Source: Micromonospora aurantiaca ATCC 27029 (lineage in GTDB: Bacteria; Actinomycetota; Actinomycetes; Mycobacteriales; Micromonosporaceae). From it: a DNA stretch of 64,000 nucleotides. Location of the stretch: assembly GCF_000145235.1 (NCBI RefSeq), contig NC_014391.1, forward strand, positions 1,364,001 through 1,428,000, written 5' to 3'. Below, piece after piece: positions 7,197-14,831 of the stretch (position 1 is the stretch's first letter; each line of letters begins with the position of its first letter). Below the pieces are notes generated by a model, which saw nothing but the letters and a program-made list of their open reading frames with translations, was not told where the DNA came from and ran no database searches. The translations under genes were made by a program, and so were the position numbers.

Positions 7197-8246
7197 GTGA
7201 CGGACATCTCGGACACCCCGGCCAGCGTGCTCAGCCCGGTCGACGCCGACGCGAGCGGCGTCGAGCTGGAACAGACCCTCGTCGAGGTCAAACGCGTGAT
7301 CGTCGGGCAGGATCGGCTCGTCGACCGCCTGCTCACCGCCCTGATCGCCGACGGGCACTGCCTGCTGGAGGGCGTACCGGGGGTGGCCAAGACGCTGGCG
7401 GCGCAGACACTCGCCACAGTGGTCGGTGGCACGTTCTCCCGGATCCAGTTCACCCCTGACCTGGTCCCCTCCGACATCGTCGGCACGCGCATCTACCGCG
7501 CCTCCACCGAACAGTTCGACGTGGAGCTGGGGCCGATCATGGCGAACCTGGTGCTCGCCGACGAGATCAACCGGGCCCCGGCCAAGGTGCAGTCGGCGCT
7601 GCTCGAGGCGATGGCCGAGCGGCAGGTCTCCATCGCCGGCCGGAGCTGGCCGGTGCCGGACCCGTTCCTGGTCCTGGCCACCCAGAACCCGATCGAGTCC
7701 GAGGGTGTCTACCAGCTCCCGGAGGCACAGCGCGACCGCTTCCTGATGAAGGTGGTGGTCGACTACCCGAGCGACGCCGACGAGCTGGCCATCCTCTACC
7801 GGATGAGCACCGACCGGCCCACCGCGCGTACCGTGCTCGACCCGGTCCGGCTGCGCGAACTGCAGCGCCGCGCCACCGACGTCTTCGTCCACCACGCGCT
7901 CGCCGAGTACGTGGTCCGCCTCATCCTCGCCACCCGCGACCCGGAGCGCTTCGGCCTGCCCGACGTCGCGCCCCTGCTGGCGTACGGGGCCAGCCCCCGG
8001 GCCACGCTCGGCCTGGTGGCCGCCGCCCGCGCCCAGGCGCTCATCCACGGCCGGGACTACGTGCTCCCCGAGGACATCCGGGAACTCGCGGTGGACGTGC
8101 TGGCGCACCGGCTCGTGCTCTCCTTCGACGCGATCGCCGACGGGATCTCCGGCGAGGACGTGGTGCGCCGCGTGATCGAGGCGGTGCCGCCGCCCCGGCT
8201 GGTGAACGGGCCCACCGAGACGGTGAACGACCTGGCGGCGGCATGA
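7197..8246 (+). CDS. MoxR-family AAA+ ATPase
   Basis: A 349-residue AAA+ ATPase of the MoxR class, cytoplasmic chaperones that use ATP to insert cofactors or remodel partner proteins carrying VWA domains. Walker A is GVPGVAKT (~59-66) and Walker B is LVLADEINRA (~118-127). Sensor 1 is in LATQNPIE, and a C-terminal lid helix bundle follows. The GTG start matches the family N-terminus. It overlaps the DUF58 gene by ATGA, and that gene overlaps the VWA gene in the same way, so the three are translationally coupled. This is the standard moxR-DUF58-VWA trio, linked in other bacteria to envelope stress and cell-surface integrity. Confidence 0.93.
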   Translation: MTDISDTPASVLSPVDADASGVELEQTLVEVKRVIVGQDRLVDRLLTALIADGHCLLEGVPGVAKTLAAQTLATVVGGTFSRIQFTPDLVPSDIVGTRIYRASTEQFDVELGPIMANLVLADEINRAPAKVQSALLEAMAERQVSIAGRSWPVPDPFLVLATQNPIESEGVYQLPEAQRDRFLMKVVVDYPSDADELAILYRMSTDRPTARTVLDPVRLRELQRRATDVFVHHALAEYVVRLILATRDPERFGLPDVAPLLAYGASPRATLGLVAAARAQALIHGRDYVLPEDIRELAVDVLAHRLVLSFDAIADGISGEDVVRRVIEAVPPPRLVNGPTETVNDLAAA

Positions 8247-9259
8247 CCGGCGAGGCCGGACCCGGGCTCGCCGATCTCGCCCCGGACCAGCGGCTGCGCC
8301 GGCTGGAGCTGACGGTGACCCGGCGGCTCGACGGGCTGCTGCACGGCCGGTACCGCGGCCTGCTCCCCGGACCGGGCAGCGAGGCGGCCGGCAGCCGCGA
8401 GTACCGCCCCGGCGAGGACGAGGTGCGCCGGATGGACTGGGCGGTCACCGCCCGGACCACCGTTCCGCACGTCCGGGAGGTCGACGCGGACCGGGAACTG
8501 ACCACCTGGCTGCTCGTCGACGCCAGCCCCAGCATGGAGTACGGCACGTCCACGCTGGACAAACGGGAACTGGCGGTGGCCGCCGTCGCGGCGATCGGCT
8601 TCCTCACCGCCGGAGTCGGCAACCGGCTCGGCGCCCAGGTGCTCACCCCGGACGGGCTGCGCCGGTTTCCGGCCCGCAGCGGGCGTACCCATCTGCTCGG
8701 GCTGCTCCGCGCGCTGCTCGGCGCTCCGCGTACCGGCGACCTGCCGGACTCCGGCGGTGCGGGCGCGGCCGGCGCGGGCCGGACGGACGCGGTGCCGGGC
8801 CTGGCCGACGGGCTGGACGGCCTTCAGCGTGTCGCCACCCGGCGCGGGCTCGTGGTGATCGTCTCCGACTTCCTCGACGAGCTGCCCGACGACCCGGACG
8901 CGGCGCCGCCGCCGTGGGCCGCCGCGCTGCGCCGCCTCGCGGTACGGCACCAGGTGCTTGCCGTCGAGGTGACCGACCCGCGCGAGCTGGAACTGCCGGA
9001 CGTCGGCCTGGTCACGCTCGTCGACCCGGAGAGCGGCCGGCACCGCGAGGTGTGGACCGGTGACCCGGGCCTGCGCGAGCGGTACGCGCATGCCGCCGCC
9101 GAGCAGCGCGACCAGGTACGCCGCACGCTGCGCCGGGCCGGCGCGACCCACCTGGCGCTGCGCACCGACCGGGACTGGTGCGCGGACGTCGTCCGGTACG
9201 TGCACGAGCAGCGCCGGCTGGCCACCGTGCCGGCCGCGGCCCGCGGAGGTGTCGCATGA
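8243..9259 (+). CDS. DUF58 domain protein (MoxR partner)
   Basis: A 338-residue protein with the DUF58 signature EYRPGEDEVRRMDW at ~52-65, followed by a VWA-like fold beginning LLVDASPSMEYG, which has a DxSxS-type metal site. There is no membrane segment, unlike some DUF58 proteins, so it is probably cytoplasmic. Residues ~165-185 are a Gly/Ala-rich linker. It sits between moxR and the VWA gene with 4-base overlaps on both sides. The family is believed to be the client or adaptor of MoxR; molecular function is not established. Confidence 0.9.
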   Translation: MTGEAGPGLADLAPDQRLRRLELTVTRRLDGLLHGRYRGLLPGPGSEAAGSREYRPGEDEVRRMDWAVTARTTVPHVREVDADRELTTWLLVDASPSMEYGTSTLDKRELAVAAVAAIGFLTAGVGNRLGAQVLTPDGLRRFPARSGRTHLLGLLRALLGAPRTGDLPDSGGAGAAGAGRTDAVPGLADGLDGLQRVATRRGLVVIVSDFLDELPDDPDAAPPPWAAALRRLAVRHQVLAVEVTDPRELELPDVGLVTLVDPESGRHREVWTGDPGLRERYAHAAAEQRDQVRRTLRRAGATHLALRTDRDWCADVVRYVHEQRRLATVPAAARGGVA

Positions 9260-10215
9260 CCTGGCAGTCACCCGCCCGCCTCTGGCTGCTGCTCGCCGTC
9301 GTCGCGCTGGTCGCCGGCTACCTGGTGCTGCAACGGCGGCAGAGCCGGTACGCGGTGCGCTTCACCAACCTGCGCCTGCTCGACCGGGTCGCCCCGCGCC
9401 GCCCGGCCTGGCGGCGGCACGTCCCGGCGGGCCTGTTCCTCGCCATGCTGGCGCTGCTCGTGGTCGGGTTCGCCCGGCCCGAGGCGGAGGTGCGGGTGCC
9501 CCGGGAGCGGGCCACGGTGATGGTCGCGGTGGACGTCTCCACCTCGATGCTCGCCGGTGACGTGGACCCGGACCGGCTGACAGCGGCCAAGGAGGCGGGC
9601 CGGCGGTTCGTCGACGGGCTGCCGGACGAGTTCAACGTCGGCCTCGTCGCGTTCGCCGGCAGCGCGGCGGTGCTGGTGCCGCCGAGCACCGACCGGGAGG
9701 CGCTGCACGACGGGATCGGGCGGCTGGCCGAGGGCATCACCGGCGTGCAGGGCACCGCCATCGGCGAGGCGATCAGCACCTCGCTCGGCGCGGTCAAGAG
9801 CCTGGACGCCACCGCCGCCAAGGATCCGCCGCCGGCCCGGATCATCATCCTCTCCGACGGCGCGAACACCTCCGGCATGGACCCGATGGAGGCCGCCGAC
9901 CAGGCGGTCGCCGCGAAGGTGCCGGTGCACACCATCTCCTTCGGCACGCCCGGCGGCTCGGTCGACAGGGGTGGCCGGGCGATCCAGGTGCCGGTGGACG
10001 GCCAGACGCTGCGGGCGGTCGCCGAGCAGACCGGCGGGGGCTTCCACGAGGCGTCCACCACCGCCGAGCTGAAGGACGTCTACGAGGACATCGGCACCTC
10101 GGTCGGCTACCGCACCGAGCGGCAGGACATCTCGGCCCGCTTCATCGGCCTCGGGCTGGTCCTGGCGATGGGCGCCGCGGCCGGCTCGCTGCGGTGGTTC
10201 TCCCGGCTGCCCTGA
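9256..10215 (+). CDS. Membrane VWA-domain protein (BatA-like)
   Basis: A 319-residue protein with two N-terminal membrane helices (~6-24 and 53-72), a VWA domain (~88-275) and a C-terminal helix (~293-312). The MIDAS site is complete: DVSTSM, a Thr in GTAIGEA and Asp in ILSDGANT. The layout matches BatA/VWA1 proteins of MoxR operons. The frame is open further upstream, but ATG 9256 overlaps the DUF58 stop and begins directly before the first helix. The Bat TPR proteins found in Bacteroides-type operons are absent. It probably displays the VWA domain at the membrane for MoxR-dependent activation. Confidence 0.9.
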   Translation: MTWQSPARLWLLLAVVALVAGYLVLQRRQSRYAVRFTNLRLLDRVAPRRPAWRRHVPAGLFLAMLALLVVGFARPEAEVRVPRERATVMVAVDVSTSMLAGDVDPDRLTAAKEAGRRFVDGLPDEFNVGLVAFAGSAAVLVPPSTDREALHDGIGRLAEGITGVQGTAIGEAISTSLGAVKSLDATAAKDPPPARIIILSDGANTSGMDPMEAADQAVAAKVPVHTISFGTPGGSVDRGGRAIQVPVDGQTLRAVAEQTGGGFHEASTTAELKDVYEDIGTSVGYRTERQDISARFIGLGLVLAMGAAAGSLRWFSRLP

Positions 10216-10254
10216 CCCGCACACCACTACCGCACGACATGTGAGGAGCCAGGC

Positions 10255-11115
10255 ATGGCAGTGCAGACCGGACTCGGCGAGCCACGCGGACCGTGGTTCG
10301 TCTCGCCGGAGCTGGACCCGGACGGGCGCGGCTACCGGGACGTACCCGGGGGCGGGCCGGAGGCCGGGCGGCGTAGCGTGCGCCACCGGCTGCTGAGCGT
10401 GGCGGCGGTGGTGGCGCTCTCCACCGTCTCCGGCGCGGCGGCCGGCACCTGGGCGGCCGACCGGGGCGCGCCGGGACCGGCAGCGGCGTCCGCCGCGCCG
10501 GTGCCGGCGGAGCTGATCACCGCCGCCGGCAAGACGGTGCCCGGGGTGGTGTCGGTGATGGTCGGGGGCCGCTCCGGCGCGTCCGCGTCCGGCTCCGGGT
10601 TCGCCATCGACAACGAGCAGCACATCGTCACCAACGACCACATCCTGGCCCGGGGCGGTGCCGGCGCGGTGACTGTGGAGACGTCGGACGGACGGCGCTT
10701 CCCGGCCGAGGTGGTGGGCCGGGAACCGGCCAGCGACCTGGCCGTGCTGAAGGTGCCCGCGTCGGCCGGGTTGCCGCCGTTGCCGCTGGCAAAGGCGAAC
10801 TCGACGAGAGTGGGGGAGCCGGTGCTCGCGGTCGGGTCGCCGCTCGGGCTCGCCGGGACGGTCACCGCCGGCATCGTCAGCGCGCTCAACCGGCAGGTAC
10901 GGATCGGCAACGGCCGGCACACGGCGGTGCAGACCGACGCCTCGATCAACCCGGGCAACTCCGGTGGCCCGCTGGTGAACGCGCGCGGTGAGGTGGTCGG
11001 CGTGAACACGGCGATCGCCACCATCGACGGCAACGGCTCCATCGGTATCGGCTTCGCCATCCCGATCGACCAGGTCCAGCAGACCGCCGACACCATCATC
11101 GGCCGGGGCGGCTGA
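10255..11115 (+). CDS. HtrA-like trypsin-family serine protease without PDZ domain
   Basis: A 286-residue S1C protease anchored by one helix (~45-66) after a ~44-residue cytoplasmic tail, so the protease domain is extracytoplasmic. The catalytic triad is complete: His129 (TNDHI), Asp161 (ASDLAVLK) and Ser236 (GNSGGPL). The usual C-terminal PDZ is missing; the protein stops right after the protease domain. GAGGAG lies upstream of ATG 10255. It begins 39 bases after the VWA gene in the same direction and may be the fourth gene of the moxR operon. A quality-control or envelope-stress role is inferred from family and neighbours. Confidence 0.9.
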   Translation: MAVQTGLGEPRGPWFVSPELDPDGRGYRDVPGGGPEAGRRSVRHRLLSVAAVVALSTVSGAAAGTWAADRGAPGPAAASAAPVPAELITAAGKTVPGVVSVMVGGRSGASASGSGFAIDNEQHIVTNDHILARGGAGAVTVETSDGRRFPAEVVGREPASDLAVLKVPASAGLPPLPLAKANSTRVGEPVLAVGSPLGLAGTVTAGIVSALNRQVRIGNGRHTAVQTDASINPGNSGGPLVNARGEVVGVNTAIATIDGNGSIGIGFAIPIDQVQQTADTIIGRGG

Positions 11116-11132
11116 GTCGTCTGCGCGGCCAC

Positions 11133-11162
11133 CCGCGCGGGCCCGGCCTGGCGCCCGCGCGG
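11133..11162 (+). terminator. Terminator hairpin after the protease gene
   Basis: A 10-bp perfect GC stem (11133-11142 with 11153-11162) with a 10-base loop starts 18 bases after the stop. It probably ends the moxR-to-protease transcript. Confidence 0.6.
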
Positions 11163-11289
11163 GGTTGCCCTGCCGCCCCTCCCGGCGCTGACCTGCACAA
11201 GCGTCGCAAGATCGGTGCGAAGTGTCGGATATCCGGCGTGGGATCATTGGGCCATAGAAATATTACGCTGAGTATGAATACTGGCGGAG

Positions 11290-11586
11290 GTGGAGCAAGC
11301 TGTCATTGCGGCCCTCCTCGTGGTGGGCCTGATCATCGGCGCCGGTGTCGGCGCGTCCTACGCGCGTGCGAAACGCGGCTGGACCGACTACCAGACCATC
11401 CGGACCAGCGTCCCCGGCGCCCGGCGCAACGCCTGGCTCGCGATCCGGGGCGTCGTCGTCAAGCTCGCGGTGATCGCCCTGCTGCTCGTCGGCGCGGCCG
11501 CGTACGCGGCGTCCGGCGGCGGCGAGGAACGGGCCGGTCCCACGCCGAGCGCCACCCCCACCCCGAGTCACCGCGCCGGGCGCTAG
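11290..11586 (+). CDS. Small two-helix membrane protein, unknown
   Basis: A 98-residue protein with two hydrophobic segments (~4-22 and ~55-75). They are separated by a basic segment containing RAKRGWTDYQTIR, and a Ser/Pro/Thr-rich tail follows. No family recognised. The GTG start directly follows GGCGGAG, which is closer than ideal; no better in-frame start is visible. An AT-rich patch (11255-11280) upstream may hold its promoter. It ends 9 bases before the arfB start. Confidence 0.65.
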   Translation: MEQAVIAALLVVGLIIGAGVGASYARAKRGWTDYQTIRTSVPGARRNAWLAIRGVVVKLAVIALLLVGAAAYAASGGGEERAGPTPSATPTPSHRAGR

Positions 11587-11589
11587 CCT
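11584..11589 (+). promoter_or_regulatory. -10 box for leaderless arfB transcript
   Basis: TAGCCT ends 6 bases before the GTG of arfB, the spacing expected when transcription starts at the start codon. No Shine-Dalgarno is present, which supports a leaderless mRNA. Confidence 0.55.
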
Positions 11590-11595
11590 CGGGGA

Positions 11596-12021
11596 GTGGA
11601 CGACGGACTGCGGGTCACCGATCGGCTCACGGTGCCCGCCGCCGAGCTGCGGGAACGGTTCTCCCGCTCGTCCGGGCCCGGCGGGCAGGGAGTCAACACC
11701 ACCGACTCCCGGGTGGAGCTGAGCTTCGACCTGGGCGGCTCGCCGAGCGTGCCGGAGACGCTGCGGGAACGGGCGCTGGCCCGGCTCGCCGGCCGCCTGG
11801 TCGGTGGCGTGCTGACGGTCACCGCCAGCGAGCACCGCGCCCAGCTGGCCAACCGGGAGGCGGCCCGCGAGCGGATGGCCGCGCTGCTGCGCGAGGCCGT
11901 CGCCCCGCCGCCGAAGACGCGCCGGCCGACCCGCCCCTCCCGTGGCGCCAAGGAGCGTCGCCTGGCCGAGAAGAAGCGTCAGTCGCAGCGCAAACGCGAC
12001 CGCCGGGTGGACGGCGACTGA
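11596..12021 (+). CDS. arfB: Alternative ribosome-rescue factor / peptidyl-tRNA hydrolase ArfB
   Basis: A 141-residue protein with a single release-factor catalytic domain. GPGGQGVN carries the GGQ loop (~29-31) that hydrolyses peptidyl-tRNA on stalled ribosomes. The C-terminal ~35 residues are strongly basic (AKERRLAEKKRQSQRKRDRR), the tail that ArfB/YaeJ inserts into the empty mRNA channel. It lacks codon-recognition domains, so it is not RF1/RF2. The GTG start is supported by the -10 box 6 bases upstream. It acts on stalled 70S ribosomes as a backup to trans-translation. Confidence 0.92.
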   Translation: MDDGLRVTDRLTVPAAELRERFSRSSGPGGQGVNTTDSRVELSFDLGGSPSVPETLRERALARLAGRLVGGVLTVTASEHRAQLANREAARERMAALLREAVAPPPKTRRPTRPSRGAKERRLAEKKRQSQRKRDRRVDGD

Positions 12022-12070
12022 CCGAAAACCTGTTGAGCCGCCGAGCGCGCCGCCCGGAGAATTCCGCCAC

Positions 12071-12643
12071 GTGATCGACTTCTCCGTCAAGCCCACGCTC
12101 ACCGGCGAGCGGGTGGTGCTGCGCCCGTTCCACGACGACGACCTGCCGGCGCTCGCCGAGATCCTGGCCGACCCGGAGGTGGCCCGGCTGACCGGCAGCC
12201 CGGCCGGCGAGGCGTTCGAGCCGTCCCGCCTGCGGGCCTGGTACGGCACCCGCAACAGCCAGGACGACCGGCTCGACCTCGCGGTGGTGGACCGGGCGAG
12301 CGGCACCTGCGTCGGCGAGGTGGTCCTCAACGAGTGGGACCGGGCCAACGCGAGCTGCAACTTCCGCACGCTGATCGGCCCCGGCGGCCGCGACCGCGGC
12401 CTCGGCACCGAGGCGGTCCGGCTGATCGTCGGGTACGGCTTCGAGCAGCTCGGCCTGCACCGCATCGGCCTGGAGGTGTTCGCGTTCAACCCGCGTGCCC
12501 GGCGCGCCTACGAGAAGGTGGGCTTCGTCGCCGAGGGGACGCTGCGGCAGGTGCTGCGCGACGGCGACGACTGGGTGGACGCCACTGTCATGTCGATCCT
12601 CGCCCCGGAGTGGAACCGGCATCGGGGGCACCCGGAGGGTTGA
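12071..12643 (+). CDS. GNAT acetyltransferase, RimJ/RimL-like
   Basis: A 190-residue N-acetyltransferase of the Acetyltransf_3 type. The acetyl-CoA loop is GGRDRGLGTEA. The C-terminal HRIGLEVFAFNPRARRAYEKVGFV is the hallmark of RimJ/RimL-like enzymes that acetylate protein N-termini or small amines. Substrate is not predictable. The frame is open upstream, but GTG 12071 (VIDFSVKPTLTGERVVLRP) gives the family N-terminus with GGAG about 12 bases upstream. It lies 49 bases after arfB and could be co-transcribed. Confidence 0.85.
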   Translation: MIDFSVKPTLTGERVVLRPFHDDDLPALAEILADPEVARLTGSPAGEAFEPSRLRAWYGTRNSQDDRLDLAVVDRASGTCVGEVVLNEWDRANASCNFRTLIGPGGRDRGLGTEAVRLIVGYGFEQLGLHRIGLEVFAFNPRARRAYEKVGFVAEGTLRQVLRDGDDWVDATVMSILAPEWNRHRGHPEG

Positions 12644-12655
12644 GTCGGAGGCGTC

Positions 12656-12665
12656 GAAGCGCTTC
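12656..12665. promoter_or_regulatory. LacI-family-type operator upstream of the CBM2 esterase
   Basis: TCGAAGCGCTTCAA contains the perfect palindrome GAAGCGCTTC around a central CG, the core recognised by LacI/PurR-family repressors. It lies 66 bases before the start of a secreted polysaccharide-active enzyme, the kind of gene such repressors control in actinobacteria. No lacI gene is nearby. Confidence 0.55.
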
Positions 12666-12730
12666 AATGCGTACGGGAGCTTCAGGGCCGTCACCGACCA
12701 CCACGTCACAGTGACAGGAGTCCCTTCCGC

Positions 12731-13888
12731 ATGTCCCGTAACCCCCTGCGCGCCGCGCTGACCGCGCTCGCCGCGCTGACCGCGCTCGCCGCGCTGCTAC
12801 CGGTCCTCGCCCTCGGCCTCGCCCTCACCGCCACCACACCCCCGGCCGCCGCGGCGGCCACCCCGGTCCGCGTCATGCCGCTCGGCGACTCCATCACCGG
12901 GTCGCCCGGCTGCTGGCGGGCGCTGCTCTGGAACCGCCTCCAGTCCACCGGCCACACCGACGTCGACTTCGTCGGCACGCTCGGGCCGCAGGGCTGCGGT
13001 GTGCCGTACGACGGCGACAACGAGGGGCACGGCGGCTACCTCGCGACGAACGTGGCCAACCAGAACCTGCTGCCCGGCTGGCTGTCCGCCACCCGTCCGG
13101 ACGTCGTGCTCATGCACTTCGGCACCAACGACGTGTGGAGCAACATCGCGCCCGCCACGATCCTGGCCGCGTACTCGAAGCTGGTGGACCAGATGCGGGC
13201 CGCCAACCCGGCCATGACCGTGCTGGTCGCGAAGATCATCCCGATGAACCCGGCGAGCTGTCCCGAGTGCGGCCAGCGGACGGTGGCGCTCAACTCGCTG
13301 ATCGACGGCTGGGCGGCCGGGAAGACCACAGCCGCGTCGCCGATCGTGGTGGTCGACCAGTGGACCGGGTTCAGCACCGCCACCGACACGTACGACGGCG
13401 TGCACCCGAACGCCGCAGGCGACCAGAAGATGTCCGACAGGTGGTACCCGGCGCTGGTCGCCGCGCTGGGCCGCACCACGCCCGGCCCGACCACGTCCCC
13501 GACCGTCAGCCCCACGCCGTCGCCCACCGTCAGCCCGTCGCCCACGACCAGCCCGTCGCCCACGGCCAGCCCGACGCCCACGGCCGGCGGCTGCACCGCC
13601 ACCTGGCGGGTCGCCGGTCAGTGGCCGGGCGGCTTCCAGGGGGAGGTGACGGTCCGCAACGGCGGCGCCGCGCCGATCGCCGGCTGGACCGTGCGCTTCC
13701 CGCTCTCCGCCGGCCAGCGGATCAGCCAGGCGTGGAGCGCGGACGTGACACAGAGCGGAACCACAGTGACCGCCCGGAACGCGAGCTGGAACGGCGCCCT
13801 GGCCCCTGCCGCCCAGACCACGTTCGGTTTCCTGGCCGACGGTGCCGTCCCGAGCCCGGTGCCGGCAGTGACCTGCGCCGCGAACTGA
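12731..13888 (+). CDS. Secreted SGNH/GDSL esterase with C-terminal CBM2 (acetylxylan esterase-like)
   Basis: A 385-residue exported enzyme. A signal peptide (~1-43, ending PPAAAAA) precedes an SGNH hydrolase domain (~46-252): GDSIT with nucleophile Ser54, GTNDVW (block III) and DGVHPN (catalytic Asp/His). A Thr/Ser/Pro linker (~255-285) made of TPSPTVSP-like repeats leads to a CBM2 (~288-385) bounded by two cysteines, with WRVAGQWPGGFQGEVTV and SWNGALAPAAQTTFGF blocks. Similar CE3-type architectures deacetylate xylan while the CBM2 binds cellulose. CAGGAG precedes ATG 12731. A LacI-type operator upstream suggests sugar-responsive control. Exact substrate is inferred. Confidence 0.92.
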   Translation: MSRNPLRAALTALAALTALAALLPVLALGLALTATTPPAAAAATPVRVMPLGDSITGSPGCWRALLWNRLQSTGHTDVDFVGTLGPQGCGVPYDGDNEGHGGYLATNVANQNLLPGWLSATRPDVVLMHFGTNDVWSNIAPATILAAYSKLVDQMRAANPAMTVLVAKIIPMNPASCPECGQRTVALNSLIDGWAAGKTTAASPIVVVDQWTGFSTATDTYDGVHPNAAGDQKMSDRWYPALVAALGRTTPGPTTSPTVSPTPSPTVSPSPTTSPSPTASPTPTAGGCTATWRVAGQWPGGFQGEVTVRNGGAAPIAGWTVRFPLSAGQRISQAWSADVTQSGTTVTARNASWNGALAPAAQTTFGFLADGAVPSPVPAVTCAAN

Positions 13889-13912
13889 CCCCCGCGCCGG
13901 CCGGCCCCGCGC

Positions 13913-14797
13913 TCAGCGGTGGTCGGCCGGCGCGGCCCGGTCCAGCGCGGCCAGCAGCCGGACCCGCAACCCGGCGGCCCGCTCGGCGAACCCGCGCTGG
14001 GCGGTGGCGTACTCGGCCCGGCCCTCCGGCGTCTCCACTCGCACCGGCGGGTAGCCCAGGTCGGCCAGGTCGTACGGGCTGGCCCGCATGTCCAGCGCCC
14101 GGATCTCCCGGGCCAGCGCGAAGCAGTCCGCCACCAGCTCGGACGGCACCAGCGGCGACAGCTTGTACGCCCACTTGTAGAGATCCATGTTGGCGTGCAG
14201 GCAGCCCGGCTGCTCCAGCGCGTGCTGACCCTCCCGGGTCGGCTGGAGCACGTTCAGCGGCCGGGCCGGAGCGGTGAAGAACCGGAACGCGTCGAAGTGG
14301 CTGCACCGCACGCCGCGCTCCTCGACCACAGCCGCCGTCGCCGCCGGGCTCAGCCGCAGCGGCCAGGCGTTGTGCCGTACCTGCTCCTGGGTCTGCCGGT
14401 AGACCATCGCCCACTCGTGCATGCCGAAGCACCCGAACTGCGCGGGGCGTCCGGCGGTGGCGGCGAGCAGCGTACGGATCCAGGTGATCGACTCGGCGCG
14501 CCGCTCGCGTACCCGATCGGTGTCGAGGGTGAGCCCGGCGGCGCCCGCCGTGTAGTCCGGGCCGAAACCGGCCGGGTCGGCGTCGCGCAGCACCACGCCC
14601 GCGCCCGGGTGCCAGCGGCGCAACTGCGCCGGGCGGTGCGAGTAGTAGGTGAACAGGAAGTCCTCCACCGGGTGCTTCACCCCGGTGCGGCGGCGTTCCA
14701 GGTGCGGCGTCAGCCAGGCGTCCACCCGCGCCTCGTGGGCGTGCCGGCGCGCCTGCCAGTCGGCCAGGTCGAGCGCGGGGGCGAGGGCGGCGGTCAC
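13913..14797 (-). CDS. Conserved actinobacterial protein often labelled 3-methyladenine DNA glycosylase
   Basis: A 294-residue soluble protein with distinctive blocks such as KHPVEDFLFTYYSHRP, FGCFGMHEWAMVYRQ, GCLHANMDLYKWAYKL and ASPYDLADLGY. I recognise it as a family conserved in actinobacteria. Public annotations often name it 3-methyladenine DNA glycosylase, but I see no helix-hairpin-helix or AAG/AlkA motif to support that. Conserved His, Glu and Asp residues suggest an enzyme. The start is taken at GTG 14797 (VTAALAPALDLADW), the usual N-terminus; the open frame upstream is a shadow of the next gene. It is 34 bases downstream of that gene on the same strand. Confidence 0.75.
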   Translation of the reverse strand: MTAALAPALDLADWQARRHAHEARVDAWLTPHLERRRTGVKHPVEDFLFTYYSHRPAQLRRWHPGAGVVLRDADPAGFGPDYTAGAAGLTLDTDRVRERRAESITWIRTLLAATAGRPAQFGCFGMHEWAMVYRQTQEQVRHNAWPLRLSPAATAAVVEERGVRCSHFDAFRFFTAPARPLNVLQPTREGQHALEQPGCLHANMDLYKWAYKLSPLVPSELVADCFALAREIRALDMRASPYDLADLGYPPVRVETPEGRAEYATAQRGFAERAAGLRVRLLAALDRAAPADHR

Positions 14798-14831
14798 ACA
14801 CCCCAGGGTACGACCGCCGCCCGTGCCCGGA

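Noticed and set aside
9268..11247. A 659-codon antisense frame across the VWA and protease genes
   Set aside because: Shadow of two well-supported genes; no start signal and no recognisable domain.
13913..14797. Annotation as 3-methyladenine DNA glycosylase
   Set aside because: The label is familiar for this family, but no glycosylase motif is visible, so it is not used as a function.
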